NCBI GenBank assembly: GCA_963676865.2
Contig: CAXXSS010000001.1
Span: forward strand, 2,232,001-2,296,000
Direction of reading: 5' to 3'
Source: JAAYUD01 sp963676865
GTDB taxonomy: Bacteria; Bacteroidota; Bacteroidia; Bacteroidales; Bacteroidaceae
Length of the DNA: 64,000 bases
Shown here: positions 1-9,301 of the stretch, piece after piece
Layout: every line of letters starts with the position of its first letter
How positions within the stretch are numbered: the stretch's first letter is position 1
Notes under the pieces: model-generated
What the model was told of the DNA's origin: nothing
Database searches by the model: none
The model's input: only the letters and a program-made list of their open reading frames with translations
Position numbers and translations under genes: made by a program

Positions 1-2393
1 ATGGTGAAGTTCATTTGTGGCAACCTGGTTCTGATGTGTCCGCTCCTATGCTGCGGCGTTCTTTTTCCATTTCTAAAGTCATTAAACAAGCACGCTTGTA
101 TGCCACCTCGAAAGGTGTTTATCAATTTTATATCAATGATAAAATAGTAGGTGATGGATATTATAACCCGGGTTGGACCGATTATCGTTTTCGTATGATG
201 TATAATACTTACGATGTCACTTCTTTATTGTGTCAAGGTAGTAATGGGCTGGGTGTGGTTCTCGGTGCAGGATGGTACAGTGATGTGATTGGTTGGACGG
301 GCTTAGGCTGGCAAGATCAATATGGACTCCGTCAGTCGGCAATGGCACTGCTGAAGATTGATTATGAAGATGGAACAACCGAATATGTGATGACCGATGG
401 TCATTGGAAATGTTATGATAAAGGACCGATTGAGGCTAACAGTCTCTATAACGGCGAAGATTATAATGCACAGAAAGAAATCTCCGGATGGTCGGATGGA
501 CGCTTCGATGATTCTGGTTGGAAAACTGTACGTGTCGAGAATCTTTCTTCGGGTGAACCGAAATTGCAAGCCTATGTTGGTGACATGATTCAGAATAATG
601 TTACGCTTCGGCCAATGTCGGTCAAGAAAGTGGGTAACGCTTATATCTATGATTTTGGTCAGAATATGGTGGGAGTGCCCCGCCTATTGAATATGAAAGG
701 GAAGGTAGGACAACAAATCACCATACATTATGCCGAAATGCTTTATCCGGAAGTGATACCCGATAGTCCGGTAGAGCCCTATACCATTGATATGTATAAA
801 GAGCGGAAGGGGCAGATGTATCTGGATAATTATCGTTCGGCATTGTCTACCGATCATTATATCTTTAGCGGAGATGCGAATGGCGAAACTTATCAGCCAC
901 TTTTTACTTCGCATGGATTTCGTTATTTGTCTATTGAAGGACTAGAGGAGGCTTTGCCTTTGACGTCTGTTGAAGGCATTGTTTTGGAATCGATAGGTAA
1001 ACAAGGAAGTGATTATGAAACATCAAATGCCGAGATCAATCGGTTGTTTCAAAATATTGTTTGGGGACAAAGAGGTAATTTCTTGTCCGTTCCCACTGAT
1101 TGCCCTCAGCGTGATGAACGTTTGGGATGGATGGGCGATGCGCAAGTCTTTGCCCGTTCGGCTACTTACAATATGAATACCGATCCTTTTTATACCCGTT
1201 GGTTATATACACTCCGTGATGATCAAGGGATGAATGGCAGTTATGGTGATTATTATCCATGTTTGGGAACTTCTCCCAATGGATTTGATATAAACTCGGC
1301 CAAAGGAGGATCTGGGGCGTGGGCAGATGCCGGCATTATTATCCCCTGGCAAGTATATCAGCAATATGGTGATGTAGGTCTCGTACAACAACACTACGAG
1401 TCAATGTGCCGATATATGGATTTTTTGGAGAGAAAAGCCGATCGTTATATTTTGCCTGAAGGTGGATATGCCGATTGGGTGGCTCCGGTGTTTACAAACA
1501 GCTCGCTTATAAATACGGCCTACTATGCTTATGATGCCCGAATGATGCAACAGATGGCTGAGGCTCTAGGTAAGATAGATGATGCGGCGCGTTACGGCCG
1601 ATTATTTGACCGCATTAAGATGTCTTTCAATAAGACATTTATCGATAAAGAGGGATATACTGTTAGCCAAACCGATAAAGGGGTAGAGAAAATGAATACG
1701 CAGACCTCGTACGTATTGCCTTTACAGTTTGGATTGATTGATGATAGTATCAAATCGAAGGTGGTACAGCACTTGGCCGATGCGGTAGAATCTAACGGGA
1801 ACAAGTTGACAACGGGATTTCTGGGAACTCCTTATATTTGTCTCGTATTGTCTGATAATGGGCGTTCGGATGTTGCATATAAATTGTTTTTGCAGACCGA
1901 ATATCCATCTTGGCTATTTCCTGTTCGTCAAGGCGCTACTACGATGTGGGAACGCTGGAACTCTTATACCGTGAAGAACGGTTTCGGTCCGGTCGGTATG
2001 AATTCGTTCAATCATTACGCTTATGGTGCCATTGAAGAGTGGATGATGTCTCATAATTTGGGTATTCAACGGGATGAAAAGAATCCGGGATATAAACATA
2101 TAATTCTTCAACCCGAAATAGTTGGAGAACTTGATTACGTGAAAGGCGGTTTTGAATCAATGCTGGGCTATATAGGTAGTCGCTGGGAAAAGAAAAAGAA
2201 TGGTTATACTTACAGAGTAACCGTTCCTTGCAATACCACAGCCTCCTTGTCTTTACCTGCTACTAAAGCGTCTGACTTGAAATTATTGAAAGGTAAAGAA
2301 GGAACTTCTTCTGTATCATATAAAAACGGTAAGGTGCAATATGAATTGAAGTCGGGAACTTACGAATTCGTTTGTACTTCTCCAGCCAATTGA
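1..2393 (+). CDS. GH78 alpha-L-rhamnosidase (5' end outside window)
   Basis: Removes terminal alpha-L-rhamnose from plant or microbial glycans, probably in the periplasm or at the surface. The reading frame is open from the first bases, so the true start and signal peptide lie upstream; the visible part is about 797 residues. An N-terminal carbohydrate-binding-like beta domain (ending GLGVVLGAGWYSD) leads into the (alpha/alpha)6 barrel. The family signature PQRDERLGWMGD is present; its Glu (codon at 1116-1118) matches the general acid of characterised GH78 enzymes and the Glu in TMWERW (codon at 1950-1952) the catalytic base. The C-terminal beta-sandwich is complete. It is the first of five closely spaced hydrolase genes, 43 bp from the GH31 gene, which suggests one operon. 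Family sure, exact linkage not. Confidence 0.93.
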   Translation, partial: GEVHLWQPGSDVSAPMLRRSFSISKVIKQARLYATSKGVYQFYINDKIVGDGYYNPGWTDYRFRMMYNTYDVTSLLCQGSNGLGVVLGAGWYSDVIGWTGLGWQDQYGLRQSAMALLKIDYEDGTTEYVMTDGHWKCYDKGPIEANSLYNGEDYNAQKEISGWSDGRFDDSGWKTVRVENLSSGEPKLQAYVGDMIQNNVTLRPMSVKKVGNAYIYDFGQNMVGVPRLLNMKGKVGQQITIHYAEMLYPEVIPDSPVEPYTIDMYKERKGQMYLDNYRSALSTDHYIFSGDANGETYQPLFTSHGFRYLSIEGLEEALPLTSVEGIVLESIGKQGSDYETSNAEINRLFQNIVWGQRGNFLSVPTDCPQRDERLGWMGDAQVFARSATYNMNTDPFYTRWLYTLRDDQGMNGSYGDYYPCLGTSPNGFDINSAKGGSGAWADAGIIIPWQVYQQYGDVGLVQQHYESMCRYMDFLERKADRYILPEGGYADWVAPVFTNSSLINTAYYAYDARMMQQMAEALGKIDDAARYGRLFDRIKMSFNKTFIDKEGYTVSQTDKGVEKMNTQTSYVLPLQFGLIDDSIKSKVVQHLADAVESNGNKLTTGFLGTPYICLVLSDNGRSDVAYKLFLQTEYPSWLFPVRQGATTMWERWNSYTVKNGFGPVGMNSFNHYAYGAIEEWMMSHNLGIQRDEKNPGYKHIILQPEIVGELDYVKGGFESMLGYIGSRWEKKKNGYTYRVTVPCNTTASLSLPATKASDLKLLKGKEGTSSVSYKNGKVQYELKSGTYEFVCTSPAN

Positions 2394-2436
2394 AAAGATT
2401 GACAGTGAAATTTGATCATTATTATAAATAACTTAA

Positions 2437-4986
2437 ATGAAAGAAAATATCATGTACGGAAATCGAATGAAAGGGATAGTGTGTCTATTGTGTCTGTGGG
2501 TGGCGAGTCTCAATTTGTTTGCTCAGCAGAAGACACTGCCAAATGTAGCTTATCAAGATAGTAAAGTACGAATTACAATGATTACGGAGGGGGTAGCACG
2601 CCTGGAGTATGTGCCCGATGGTAAATTCGTAGATGATAATTCGTTTGTTGCAGTCAACCGCAATTATCCTAAAGTAGACTATCAATTGAAGAATAGCGGT
2701 AAAACGGTCGAGATTTGTACGTCCAAAATGATTTTGAAATATAAAAAGAATACAGGCAAATTTACAGCTGATAATCTATCGATCACTTCTGTAAAGGGAA
2801 AAAGTGTTGTGCCATTTGCCTGGAAGCCTGGATTGGCAGATAACGGTAATCTGAAAGGAACTTATCGCACGCTGGACGGATATAAAGGTAATCTGCATTT
2901 GGGAGATAACAAGCCGATGCCTATTGAAGATGGTTTGCTTTCTACCAATGGATGGAAACTGATTGATGATTCGAAGAATTATTTGTTTGATCACAGCGAC
3001 TGGCCTTGGGTGATGGAACGTCCGGAGAAGGGACAAACGCAAGACTGGTATTTTATGGCTTACGGTCATAATTACAAATCTGCTTTAAAAGATTTCACTC
3101 TTTTCTCGGGCAAGGTACCATTGCCTCCCCGTTATGCTTTCGGTTACTGGTGGTCACGCTACTGGAGCTATTCGGATGATGAAATTCGAAACTTGGTAAA
3201 CAACTTTCATGCTTATGATATTCCTTTGGATGTACTTGTTGTTGATATGGACTGGCATTATACCGAATCCGGTAAAGGAGGGTGGACCGGTTATACATGG
3301 AATCGGCGCTTATTCCCCGATCCCGATGGCTTTTTGAAATATCTCAAGAACAATAATTTACAGATAACGTTGAATTTGCACCCTGCCGATGGTGTTGCTT
3401 CTTACGAAACTCATTTCCCTGAGATGGCTCAATGGATGGGCACAGACACCACTAGTACAAAAGTGATTCCTTGGGAAGCATCGAATAAGAAATTTATGAC
3501 AGGGTGGTTTAATACTCAACTTCGTCCGATGGAAAAAGCCGGAGTCGATTTCTGGTGGCTTGATTGGCAACAATGGCCCAACGATAAGAAGTTTACTGAT
3601 CTGAGTAATACATGGTGGCTGAATTATACTGTTTTCACTGATATGCAACGCAATCGTGATACTCGTCCCATGCTTTATCACCGTTGGGGAGGACTGGGTA
3701 ACCATCGTTATCAGATAGGTTTCTCGGGAGATTCTTTTATCTCATGGGAGAGTCTTGATTATCAACCTTATTATAACATGACGGCTTCGAATGTGCTTTA
3801 TGGCTATTGGAGTCATGATATAGGTGGGCATATGGGAGTTGATAATATTAATCCTGAGCTGTATGTTCGTTGGTTCCAGTTTGGAGCCTTGAGCCCTATC
3901 CTTCGTACTCATTCGACAAAAAGTGCGGGACTGAACAAGGAACCTTGGGCTTTTGCTCAGCAATATATGGAGATTATTCGCAATACGGTACAGAAACGCT
4001 ATGAAATGGCTCCCTATATCTATGCGATGGCTCGTAAGGATTATGATGATGCTCTCTCTCTTTGTCGCCCCATGTATTATGATTATCCCGAAAACAAAGA
4101 AGCCTATGCCAATCGTAACGAATATATGTTTGGTGACGATGTATTGGTTTATCCGATTACTGCTCCGATGAAGAATGGTAAGTCTACTTTGAATGTATGG
4201 CTTCCTGTCGGTAACGATTGGTATGAATGGCAGACCGGAACATTATTGAAAGGTGGACAGACAATAGAGCGTACTTTCCGTTTGGACGAGTATCCTATTT
4301 ATGTAAAAGCCGGCTCAGTTTTGCCATTCTACAATAAGGAAGTAAAGAACTTGAGAAGTAATGATGAAACGATCGAAGTAACGGTATTCCCCGGAATGAA
4401 GGGTAGCTTCGAAATGTATGAAGACAATGGAAATGATAAAGATTACGCTACTCAATATGCAACGACAAAACTGACGTCCGAGAAGATCGGTAATGTTTTG
4501 ACTGTTAATATTGGTGCTCGTAAGGGTAGTTATCCTGATATGCCTTCTAACCGCAATTTTAAGGTCAAAGTATTGGCTTCGGCGGTACCGGAAATAGTAA
4601 CGGTGGATGGAATGGAAGTAAAGCCTGTATATGACGGTAATGAATTGACGCTTTCGATCGACATTCCTCAAACGGATTGTAATCTAGCCAAAGTGATTAA
4701 GGTTACTTATCCTTCCGGAGCCCTTGATGTTACAGATGGATTGCTAGGACAGATGCATCATGTACGGAGTGCTGTTCTGAATTTGAAGCGCCAGGATGCC
4801 GGAATTGTTCTTAATGAGGGCATCGGTTCTATGGAATCTACCGGTATTGCTATCAGTTATTATCCGAATGAGTTTGAAAAGCGTATTGAAACATTCCGTA
4901 AGAACTTTGCCAACATGGAAGAACTCTTGAAAGAGCAAAAGACTGATGAGCAAAGGACTTCTGATTTCTTGAATATAGCAAAATAG
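2437..4986 (+). CDS. GH31 alpha-glycosidase, secreted
   Basis: Retaining alpha-glucosidase or alpha-xylosidase family enzyme of 849 residues. A signal peptide ends near LNLFAQ; ATG codons at 2437, 2452 and 2467 could all start it, and 2437 is used as the longest. Order: N-terminal galactose-mutarotase-like beta domain, (beta/alpha)8 barrel with VVDMDWHYT and TLNLHPADG, nucleophile Asp376 in FWWLDW, acid/base Asp432 in GFSGDS, then WSHDIGGH, then a C-terminal beta region of DUF5110 type. Both catalytic carboxylates are present. It sits between the GH78 and GH2 genes with 43 and 46 bp gaps. The DMDWH and TGYTWN motifs fit alpha-glucosidase-type members better than classical alpha-xylosidases, but that is an inference. 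Confidence 0.92.
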   Translation: MKENIMYGNRMKGIVCLLCLWVASLNLFAQQKTLPNVAYQDSKVRITMITEGVARLEYVPDGKFVDDNSFVAVNRNYPKVDYQLKNSGKTVEICTSKMILKYKKNTGKFTADNLSITSVKGKSVVPFAWKPGLADNGNLKGTYRTLDGYKGNLHLGDNKPMPIEDGLLSTNGWKLIDDSKNYLFDHSDWPWVMERPEKGQTQDWYFMAYGHNYKSALKDFTLFSGKVPLPPRYAFGYWWSRYWSYSDDEIRNLVNNFHAYDIPLDVLVVDMDWHYTESGKGGWTGYTWNRRLFPDPDGFLKYLKNNNLQITLNLHPADGVASYETHFPEMAQWMGTDTTSTKVIPWEASNKKFMTGWFNTQLRPMEKAGVDFWWLDWQQWPNDKKFTDLSNTWWLNYTVFTDMQRNRDTRPMLYHRWGGLGNHRYQIGFSGDSFISWESLDYQPYYNMTASNVLYGYWSHDIGGHMGVDNINPELYVRWFQFGALSPILRTHSTKSAGLNKEPWAFAQQYMEIIRNTVQKRYEMAPYIYAMARKDYDDALSLCRPMYYDYPENKEAYANRNEYMFGDDVLVYPITAPMKNGKSTLNVWLPVGNDWYEWQTGTLLKGGQTIERTFRLDEYPIYVKAGSVLPFYNKEVKNLRSNDETIEVTVFPGMKGSFEMYEDNGNDKDYATQYATTKLTSEKIGNVLTVNIGARKGSYPDMPSNRNFKVKVLASAVPEIVTVDGMEVKPVYDGNELTLSIDIPQTDCNLAKVIKVTYPSGALDVTDGLLGQMHHVRSAVLNLKRQDAGIVLNEGIGSMESTGIAISYYPNEFEKRIETFRKNFANMEELLKEQKTDEQRTSDFLNIAK

Positions 4987-5032
4987 AGCAGTCATTAAGG
5001 TGACTCTTTAGATTTACAATATATATGGTGAA

Positions 5033-8000
5033 ATGAATAGACAAGTAATTAATAAAATAGGTGTTGCTTTGTTCGCTGTGCTACTTTGTCCCTGTGCCTT
5101 AATGGCGCAGGGCAATGAATGGCAGGACCCTGAGGTAAACTTCGTGAATCGTTTGCCTATGCACGCATCTTTTTTCTCTTATGAAACAGAAAATGCCGCT
5201 TTGTTGAATAATAAAACAACATCGTCTAATTATCTTTCGATCGGCGGGCTGTGGAAGTTTAATTGGGTGCTGAATGCGAACGAACGTCCAACAGACTTTT
5301 ATAAATTGAATTTTGATGATAGTAGTTGGAAAACAATACCGGTACCGGGTATCTGGGAAGTCAATGGATATGGTGACCCTCTGTATGTAAATATCGGTTA
5401 TCCTTGGCGTGAACATTTTGAAAACACTCCTCCAACGGTTCCTGACGAACATAATCATGTAGGTTCCTATCGTCGGGTTATTAATATACCGGCCGGATGG
5501 AATCAAAAACAGGTCGTTATTCATTTCGGCTCTGTTACGTCGAATGTTTATCTTTGGGTGAATGGAAGGTATGTGGGATATAGTGAGGATAGCAAATTGG
5601 AGGCGGAGTTCGATATTACCAACTATTTGAAACCGGGAGATAACTTAATTGCTTTTCAAGTATTTCGTTGGTGTGACGGAACTTATCTTGAGGGGCAAGA
5701 TTTCTGGCGCCTCTCGGGAGTTGCACGCGAATGTTATCTCTACGCCCGCAGCCCGAAGCATATAGACGATGTTCGTGTTATCCCCGATTTGGATGCCAAT
5801 TATGAGAATGGTTCTTTGGCAGTAAATGTGAAGGCTGCTATTTCGTCGAAAGTCACTCTTAAATTATTTGATGCAAACGACCAATTAGTAGAGACGGCTC
5901 AAACAACGACGAATAAGTTGGAAACACTCAATATAGTCAAACCTAACAAATGGACAGCGGAGACTCCTTATCTCTATACCCTCGTTGCATCTTTGAACGA
6001 TAAAGGGAAAACGACGGAATCTATTCCTGTAAAAGTGGGTTTCCGTAAAGTTGAGATTAAGAACGCACATCTGTTAGTCAATGGAAAGTCTGTGCTTATT
6101 AAGGGTGTCAATCGTCATGAAATGGATCCCGATCATGCCTATGATATTCCGCATGATAGAATGGTGCAGGATATTAAATTGATGAAGAAGTTTAATATCA
6201 ATACTGTTCGTACGTGCCATTATCCCGATGATCCGCGCTGGTGTGATTTATGCGATAAGTATGGTATCTATATGATTGCAGAAGCCAATCTGGAATCTCA
6301 TGGTATGGGTTATGGTGAGAGGACATTAGCAAAGAATCCTTCTTATCTTAAAGCTCATTTGGAACGTAATCAACGTAATGTAGAGCGCAATTTCAACCAT
6401 CCTGCCGTTATAGTCTGGTCTTTGGGCAATGAAGCAGGTATGGGACCGAACTTCGAAGCGTGCTATAAGTGGATTAAGGCGGAAGATAAAAGTAGGCCCG
6501 TTCAATATGAACAAGCAGGACATTCTGATTTTACGGATATTTATTGTCCCATGTATCTGCGCTATTGGGATTGTGAATCGTATGCTAAAAGTAATGCGAC
6601 AAAACCTTTAATTCAATGTGAGTATGCTCATGCAATGGGCAATTCGGAAGGAGGCTTTAAAGAATATTGGGATCTGGTTCGCAAATACGATAAGTATCAG
6701 GGTGGTTGCATTTGGGATTTTGTAGACCAGAGTCTGCATGCTGCAAAAGATGGAGTTCGCTATTATGCTTATGGTGGGGACTATAATACTTATGATCCGT
6801 CGGATAATAACTTCCTTGATAATGGGTTGATCGGTCCGGATCGTATTCCAAATCCTCATGCTTATGAAGTGCAATACTATTATCAAAATATATGGACCTC
6901 TTTGAAAGATAAAGAAAAGGGAACGGTAGAAGTTTATAATGAGAACTTCTTCCGCGACTTGAGTGCTTATCATCTCAACTGGCAGCTGATTTGTAATGGA
7001 GATATTGTTCAACAAGGTGTTTTAGATGACTTGAATGTGGCTCCTCATGCCAAATCCGATTATACACTGCCAATAGATCTTAGCAAAGTGGAGCAGGGAA
7101 AGGAAACTCTTCTCAATCTATCGTATACTTTAAAGAATGCCGAAGGGGTGCTTGATGCCAATGCTGTGGTTGCTCGTCAGCAGTTGCCGTTGAATGACTA
7201 TCAGTGGGATCATAATAAAGCTGCCGTTGCCGATTTACATAAAGTTAAGGCAATAAAGCTTGATAAGAAAGACAATTCCTGTTATTCATTTTCGTCGGAT
7301 AGTGTAAAGGTCGCTTTCGACAAGAAGAATGGATTCCTTTGTCGTTACGAAGTGAATGGATTGTCTTATCTTGCTGCCGGAACAGAATTGATTCCCAATT
7401 TCTGGCGTGCCGGAACAGACAATGATTATGGAGCCGGTTTGCAGAATGGTTATCGTGTATGGCTTAATCCTACTTTATCATTAATGTCTTTTACCTCGAA
7501 CAAAGAAGGTGAAAATATGGTAGTGAGGGCTGCTTATGATATGCCCGCAGTGAAAGGCAAATTGAATCTGACTTATGTATTGTATAAAGATGGTACGATG
7601 CAGGTAACGCAGAGTCTGAAGGCTGATACAACGGCTAAAGTTCCCAATATGTTTCGCTTTGGCATGCGTATGCAGATGCCTGGAACGATGAGCCAGAGTG
7701 TTTATTATGGACGCGGGCCGGTAGAAAACTATTCGGACCGTAATCATTGCACTTTCATTGGAAAGTATTCACAATCCTCGCACGAACAGTTCTACCCCTA
7801 TATTCGTCCTCAAGAGAATGGAAATAAGACAGACATTCGTTGGTGGAAGCAAGTTGACGGTGAGGGACACGGACTTCTGTTTTGTGCTACCCGACCTTTG
7901 TCTATGTCCGCTTTGGAATATTCTCAGGAAGAATTGACCGATGGTGAGCATAAAGGGCAACGTCATTCTGAGCTATTGAAGAAGAATGGTCATATCAATG

Positions 8001-8125
8001 TAAATGTTGATGATATTCAAATGGGGCTCGGATGTATGGACTCTTGGGGAGCTCTTCCTCTCGATAAATACATGCTTGAGTATGCTGATAGGGAGTATTC
8101 TTTTGTGATGCGTCCCGGCAGATGA
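5033..8125 (+). CDS. GH2 beta-galactosidase, LacZ-like, secreted
   Basis: Hydrolyses terminal beta-galactosides. The 1030 residues match the length of LacZ-type enzymes with an added signal peptide (cleavage near CALMAQ). Domains in order: sugar-binding jelly roll (VGSYRRVINIPAGW), Ig-like domain, TIM barrel starting at LLVNGKSVLIKGVNRHE, linker, and the C-terminal beta-galactosidase small-chain domain. Acid/base Glu467 lies in SLGNEAG and nucleophile Glu530 in QCEYAHAMGN. TCHYPDDPRWCDLCDKYG is the usual LacZ metal and sugar-site region. It is part of the hydrolase run, 46 bp after GH31. Plant beta-galactosides in side chains are a plausible substrate, since the neighbours act on rhamnose, alpha-linked and beta-linked sugars. 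Confidence 0.94.
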   Translation: MNRQVINKIGVALFAVLLCPCALMAQGNEWQDPEVNFVNRLPMHASFFSYETENAALLNNKTTSSNYLSIGGLWKFNWVLNANERPTDFYKLNFDDSSWKTIPVPGIWEVNGYGDPLYVNIGYPWREHFENTPPTVPDEHNHVGSYRRVINIPAGWNQKQVVIHFGSVTSNVYLWVNGRYVGYSEDSKLEAEFDITNYLKPGDNLIAFQVFRWCDGTYLEGQDFWRLSGVARECYLYARSPKHIDDVRVIPDLDANYENGSLAVNVKAAISSKVTLKLFDANDQLVETAQTTTNKLETLNIVKPNKWTAETPYLYTLVASLNDKGKTTESIPVKVGFRKVEIKNAHLLVNGKSVLIKGVNRHEMDPDHAYDIPHDRMVQDIKLMKKFNINTVRTCHYPDDPRWCDLCDKYGIYMIAEANLESHGMGYGERTLAKNPSYLKAHLERNQRNVERNFNHPAVIVWSLGNEAGMGPNFEACYKWIKAEDKSRPVQYEQAGHSDFTDIYCPMYLRYWDCESYAKSNATKPLIQCEYAHAMGNSEGGFKEYWDLVRKYDKYQGGCIWDFVDQSLHAAKDGVRYYAYGGDYNTYDPSDNNFLDNGLIGPDRIPNPHAYEVQYYYQNIWTSLKDKEKGTVEVYNENFFRDLSAYHLNWQLICNGDIVQQGVLDDLNVAPHAKSDYTLPIDLSKVEQGKETLLNLSYTLKNAEGVLDANAVVARQQLPLNDYQWDHNKAAVADLHKVKAIKLDKKDNSCYSFSSDSVKVAFDKKNGFLCRYEVNGLSYLAAGTELIPNFWRAGTDNDYGAGLQNGYRVWLNPTLSLMSFTSNKEGENMVVRAAYDMPAVKGKLNLTYVLYKDGTMQVTQSLKADTTAKVPNMFRFGMRMQMPGTMSQSVYYGRGPVENYSDRNHCTFIGKYSQSSHEQFYPYIRPQENGNKTDIRWWKQVDGEGHGLLFCATRPLSMSALEYSQEELTDGEHKGQRHSELLKKNGHINVNVDDIQMGLGCMDSWGALPLDKYMLEYADREYSFVMRPGR

Positions 8126-8196
8126 TCTGTGTCGTGTAAGAGATGTAGTATGTTTAATAATAAATAGACTTGTTCGTTCATTTGTATTTGTATATA

Positions 8197-9285
8197 ATGA
8201 GAAAAAGAATAGTTCCCTTTATAGTCTGTCTGTTTCTGTGCATATTCTGCTCTCGGGCAGTTTATGCGCAGAAAACATCTGCTCGATGGTCAGAGCAGAA
8301 GGCAGAGTTGTGGCATAAAAACCAACCTTGGTTGGCCGGTTGCAATTATATTCCCGCTTCCGCTATCAATCAGATAGAGATGTGGAGTAAAGACACATTC
8401 GATCCGAATCAAATAGATAAAGAGCTTTTGTGGGCACAGCATTTGGGCTTTAATACCATGCGGGTATTCTTAAGCAGTGTGGTATGGCAAAACGATGCAG
8501 CAGGAATGAAGGTTCGTATGAACCAATTCTTGAATATATGCAAGAAACATGGCATTCGCCCGTTGTTTGTGTTCTTTGATGATTGTTGGAATGCCGAATC
8601 GCATTACGGCACCCAACCTGCTCCGAAGCCGGGTATCCACAATTCTGGCTGGTTGCAAGATCCTTCTGTAAGTCTTCGCGCCGATACAGTGAAACTTTAT
8701 CCGATATTAAAAGCTTATGTGACAGATATTCTGACTACTTTCAAAACGGATAAACGTGTTTTGCTTTGGGATTTGTATAACGAACCCGGCAATAGCGGTC
8801 ATGACAATTCTTCTTTATTGTTGTTGCGTCGCGTGTTTCAATGGGCAAGGCAGGTTTCACCTTCTCAGCCTATCACTTCCGGTTATTGGAATCCCGACTT
8901 GAAAGAGATAAGCGAATACCAACTGGCTTATTCGGATATCATCACTTTTCATAACTATGATACCGAGAAGAGTCAACAAGAGCGCATTGATCTCATGAGA
9001 AAAAGTGTAGGTGGGCGTCCTCTGATTTGTACGGAATATATGGCGAGGACTCGTGGCTGCAAATTTCAAAACATTATGCCTCTATTAAAGAGAAACAATA
9101 TTGGAGCTATCAACTGGGGTTTTGTTGCCGGCAAGACTAATACGATATTTGCTTGGGACAATCCGTTGCCTAATGAAAAAGAACCGAAAGTTTGGTTTCA
9201 CGACATTTTCCGTCAAGACGGAACTCCTTTTGATAAGGCCGAGATCGTTTGTATTAAATCATTAACGCAAAAAAAGAATAAATAA
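8197..9285 (+). CDS. Clan GH-A (GH5-like) glycoside hydrolase, secreted
   Basis: A 362-residue TIM-barrel glycosidase of cellulase/mannanase-like fold. The ATG at 8197 gives an excellent signal peptide (IVPFIVCLFLCIFC, cleavage after VYAQ); a TTG upstream is not needed. The acid/base is probably Glu196 in DLYNEPG and the nucleophile Glu280 in ICTEYMAR, the usual GH-A spacing at the ends of strands 4 and 7; HNYD at about residue 252 is the conserved strand-6 loop. Homologues are often labelled 1,4-beta-xylanase, but nothing here proves xylan activity; an exo-acting beta-glycosidase is equally possible. It lies 71 bp after the GH2 gene and 16 bp before GH3, so likely the same transcript. Confidence 0.8.
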   Translation: MRKRIVPFIVCLFLCIFCSRAVYAQKTSARWSEQKAELWHKNQPWLAGCNYIPASAINQIEMWSKDTFDPNQIDKELLWAQHLGFNTMRVFLSSVVWQNDAAGMKVRMNQFLNICKKHGIRPLFVFFDDCWNAESHYGTQPAPKPGIHNSGWLQDPSVSLRADTVKLYPILKAYVTDILTTFKTDKRVLLWDLYNEPGNSGHDNSSLLLLRRVFQWARQVSPSQPITSGYWNPDLKEISEYQLAYSDIITFHNYDTEKSQQERIDLMRKSVGGRPLICTEYMARTRGCKFQNIMPLLKRNNIGAINWGFVAGKTNTIFAWDNPLPNEKEPKVWFHDIFRQDGTPFDKAEIVCIKSLTQKKNK

Positions 9286-9301
9286 TAACCGTTTTATTAT
9301 C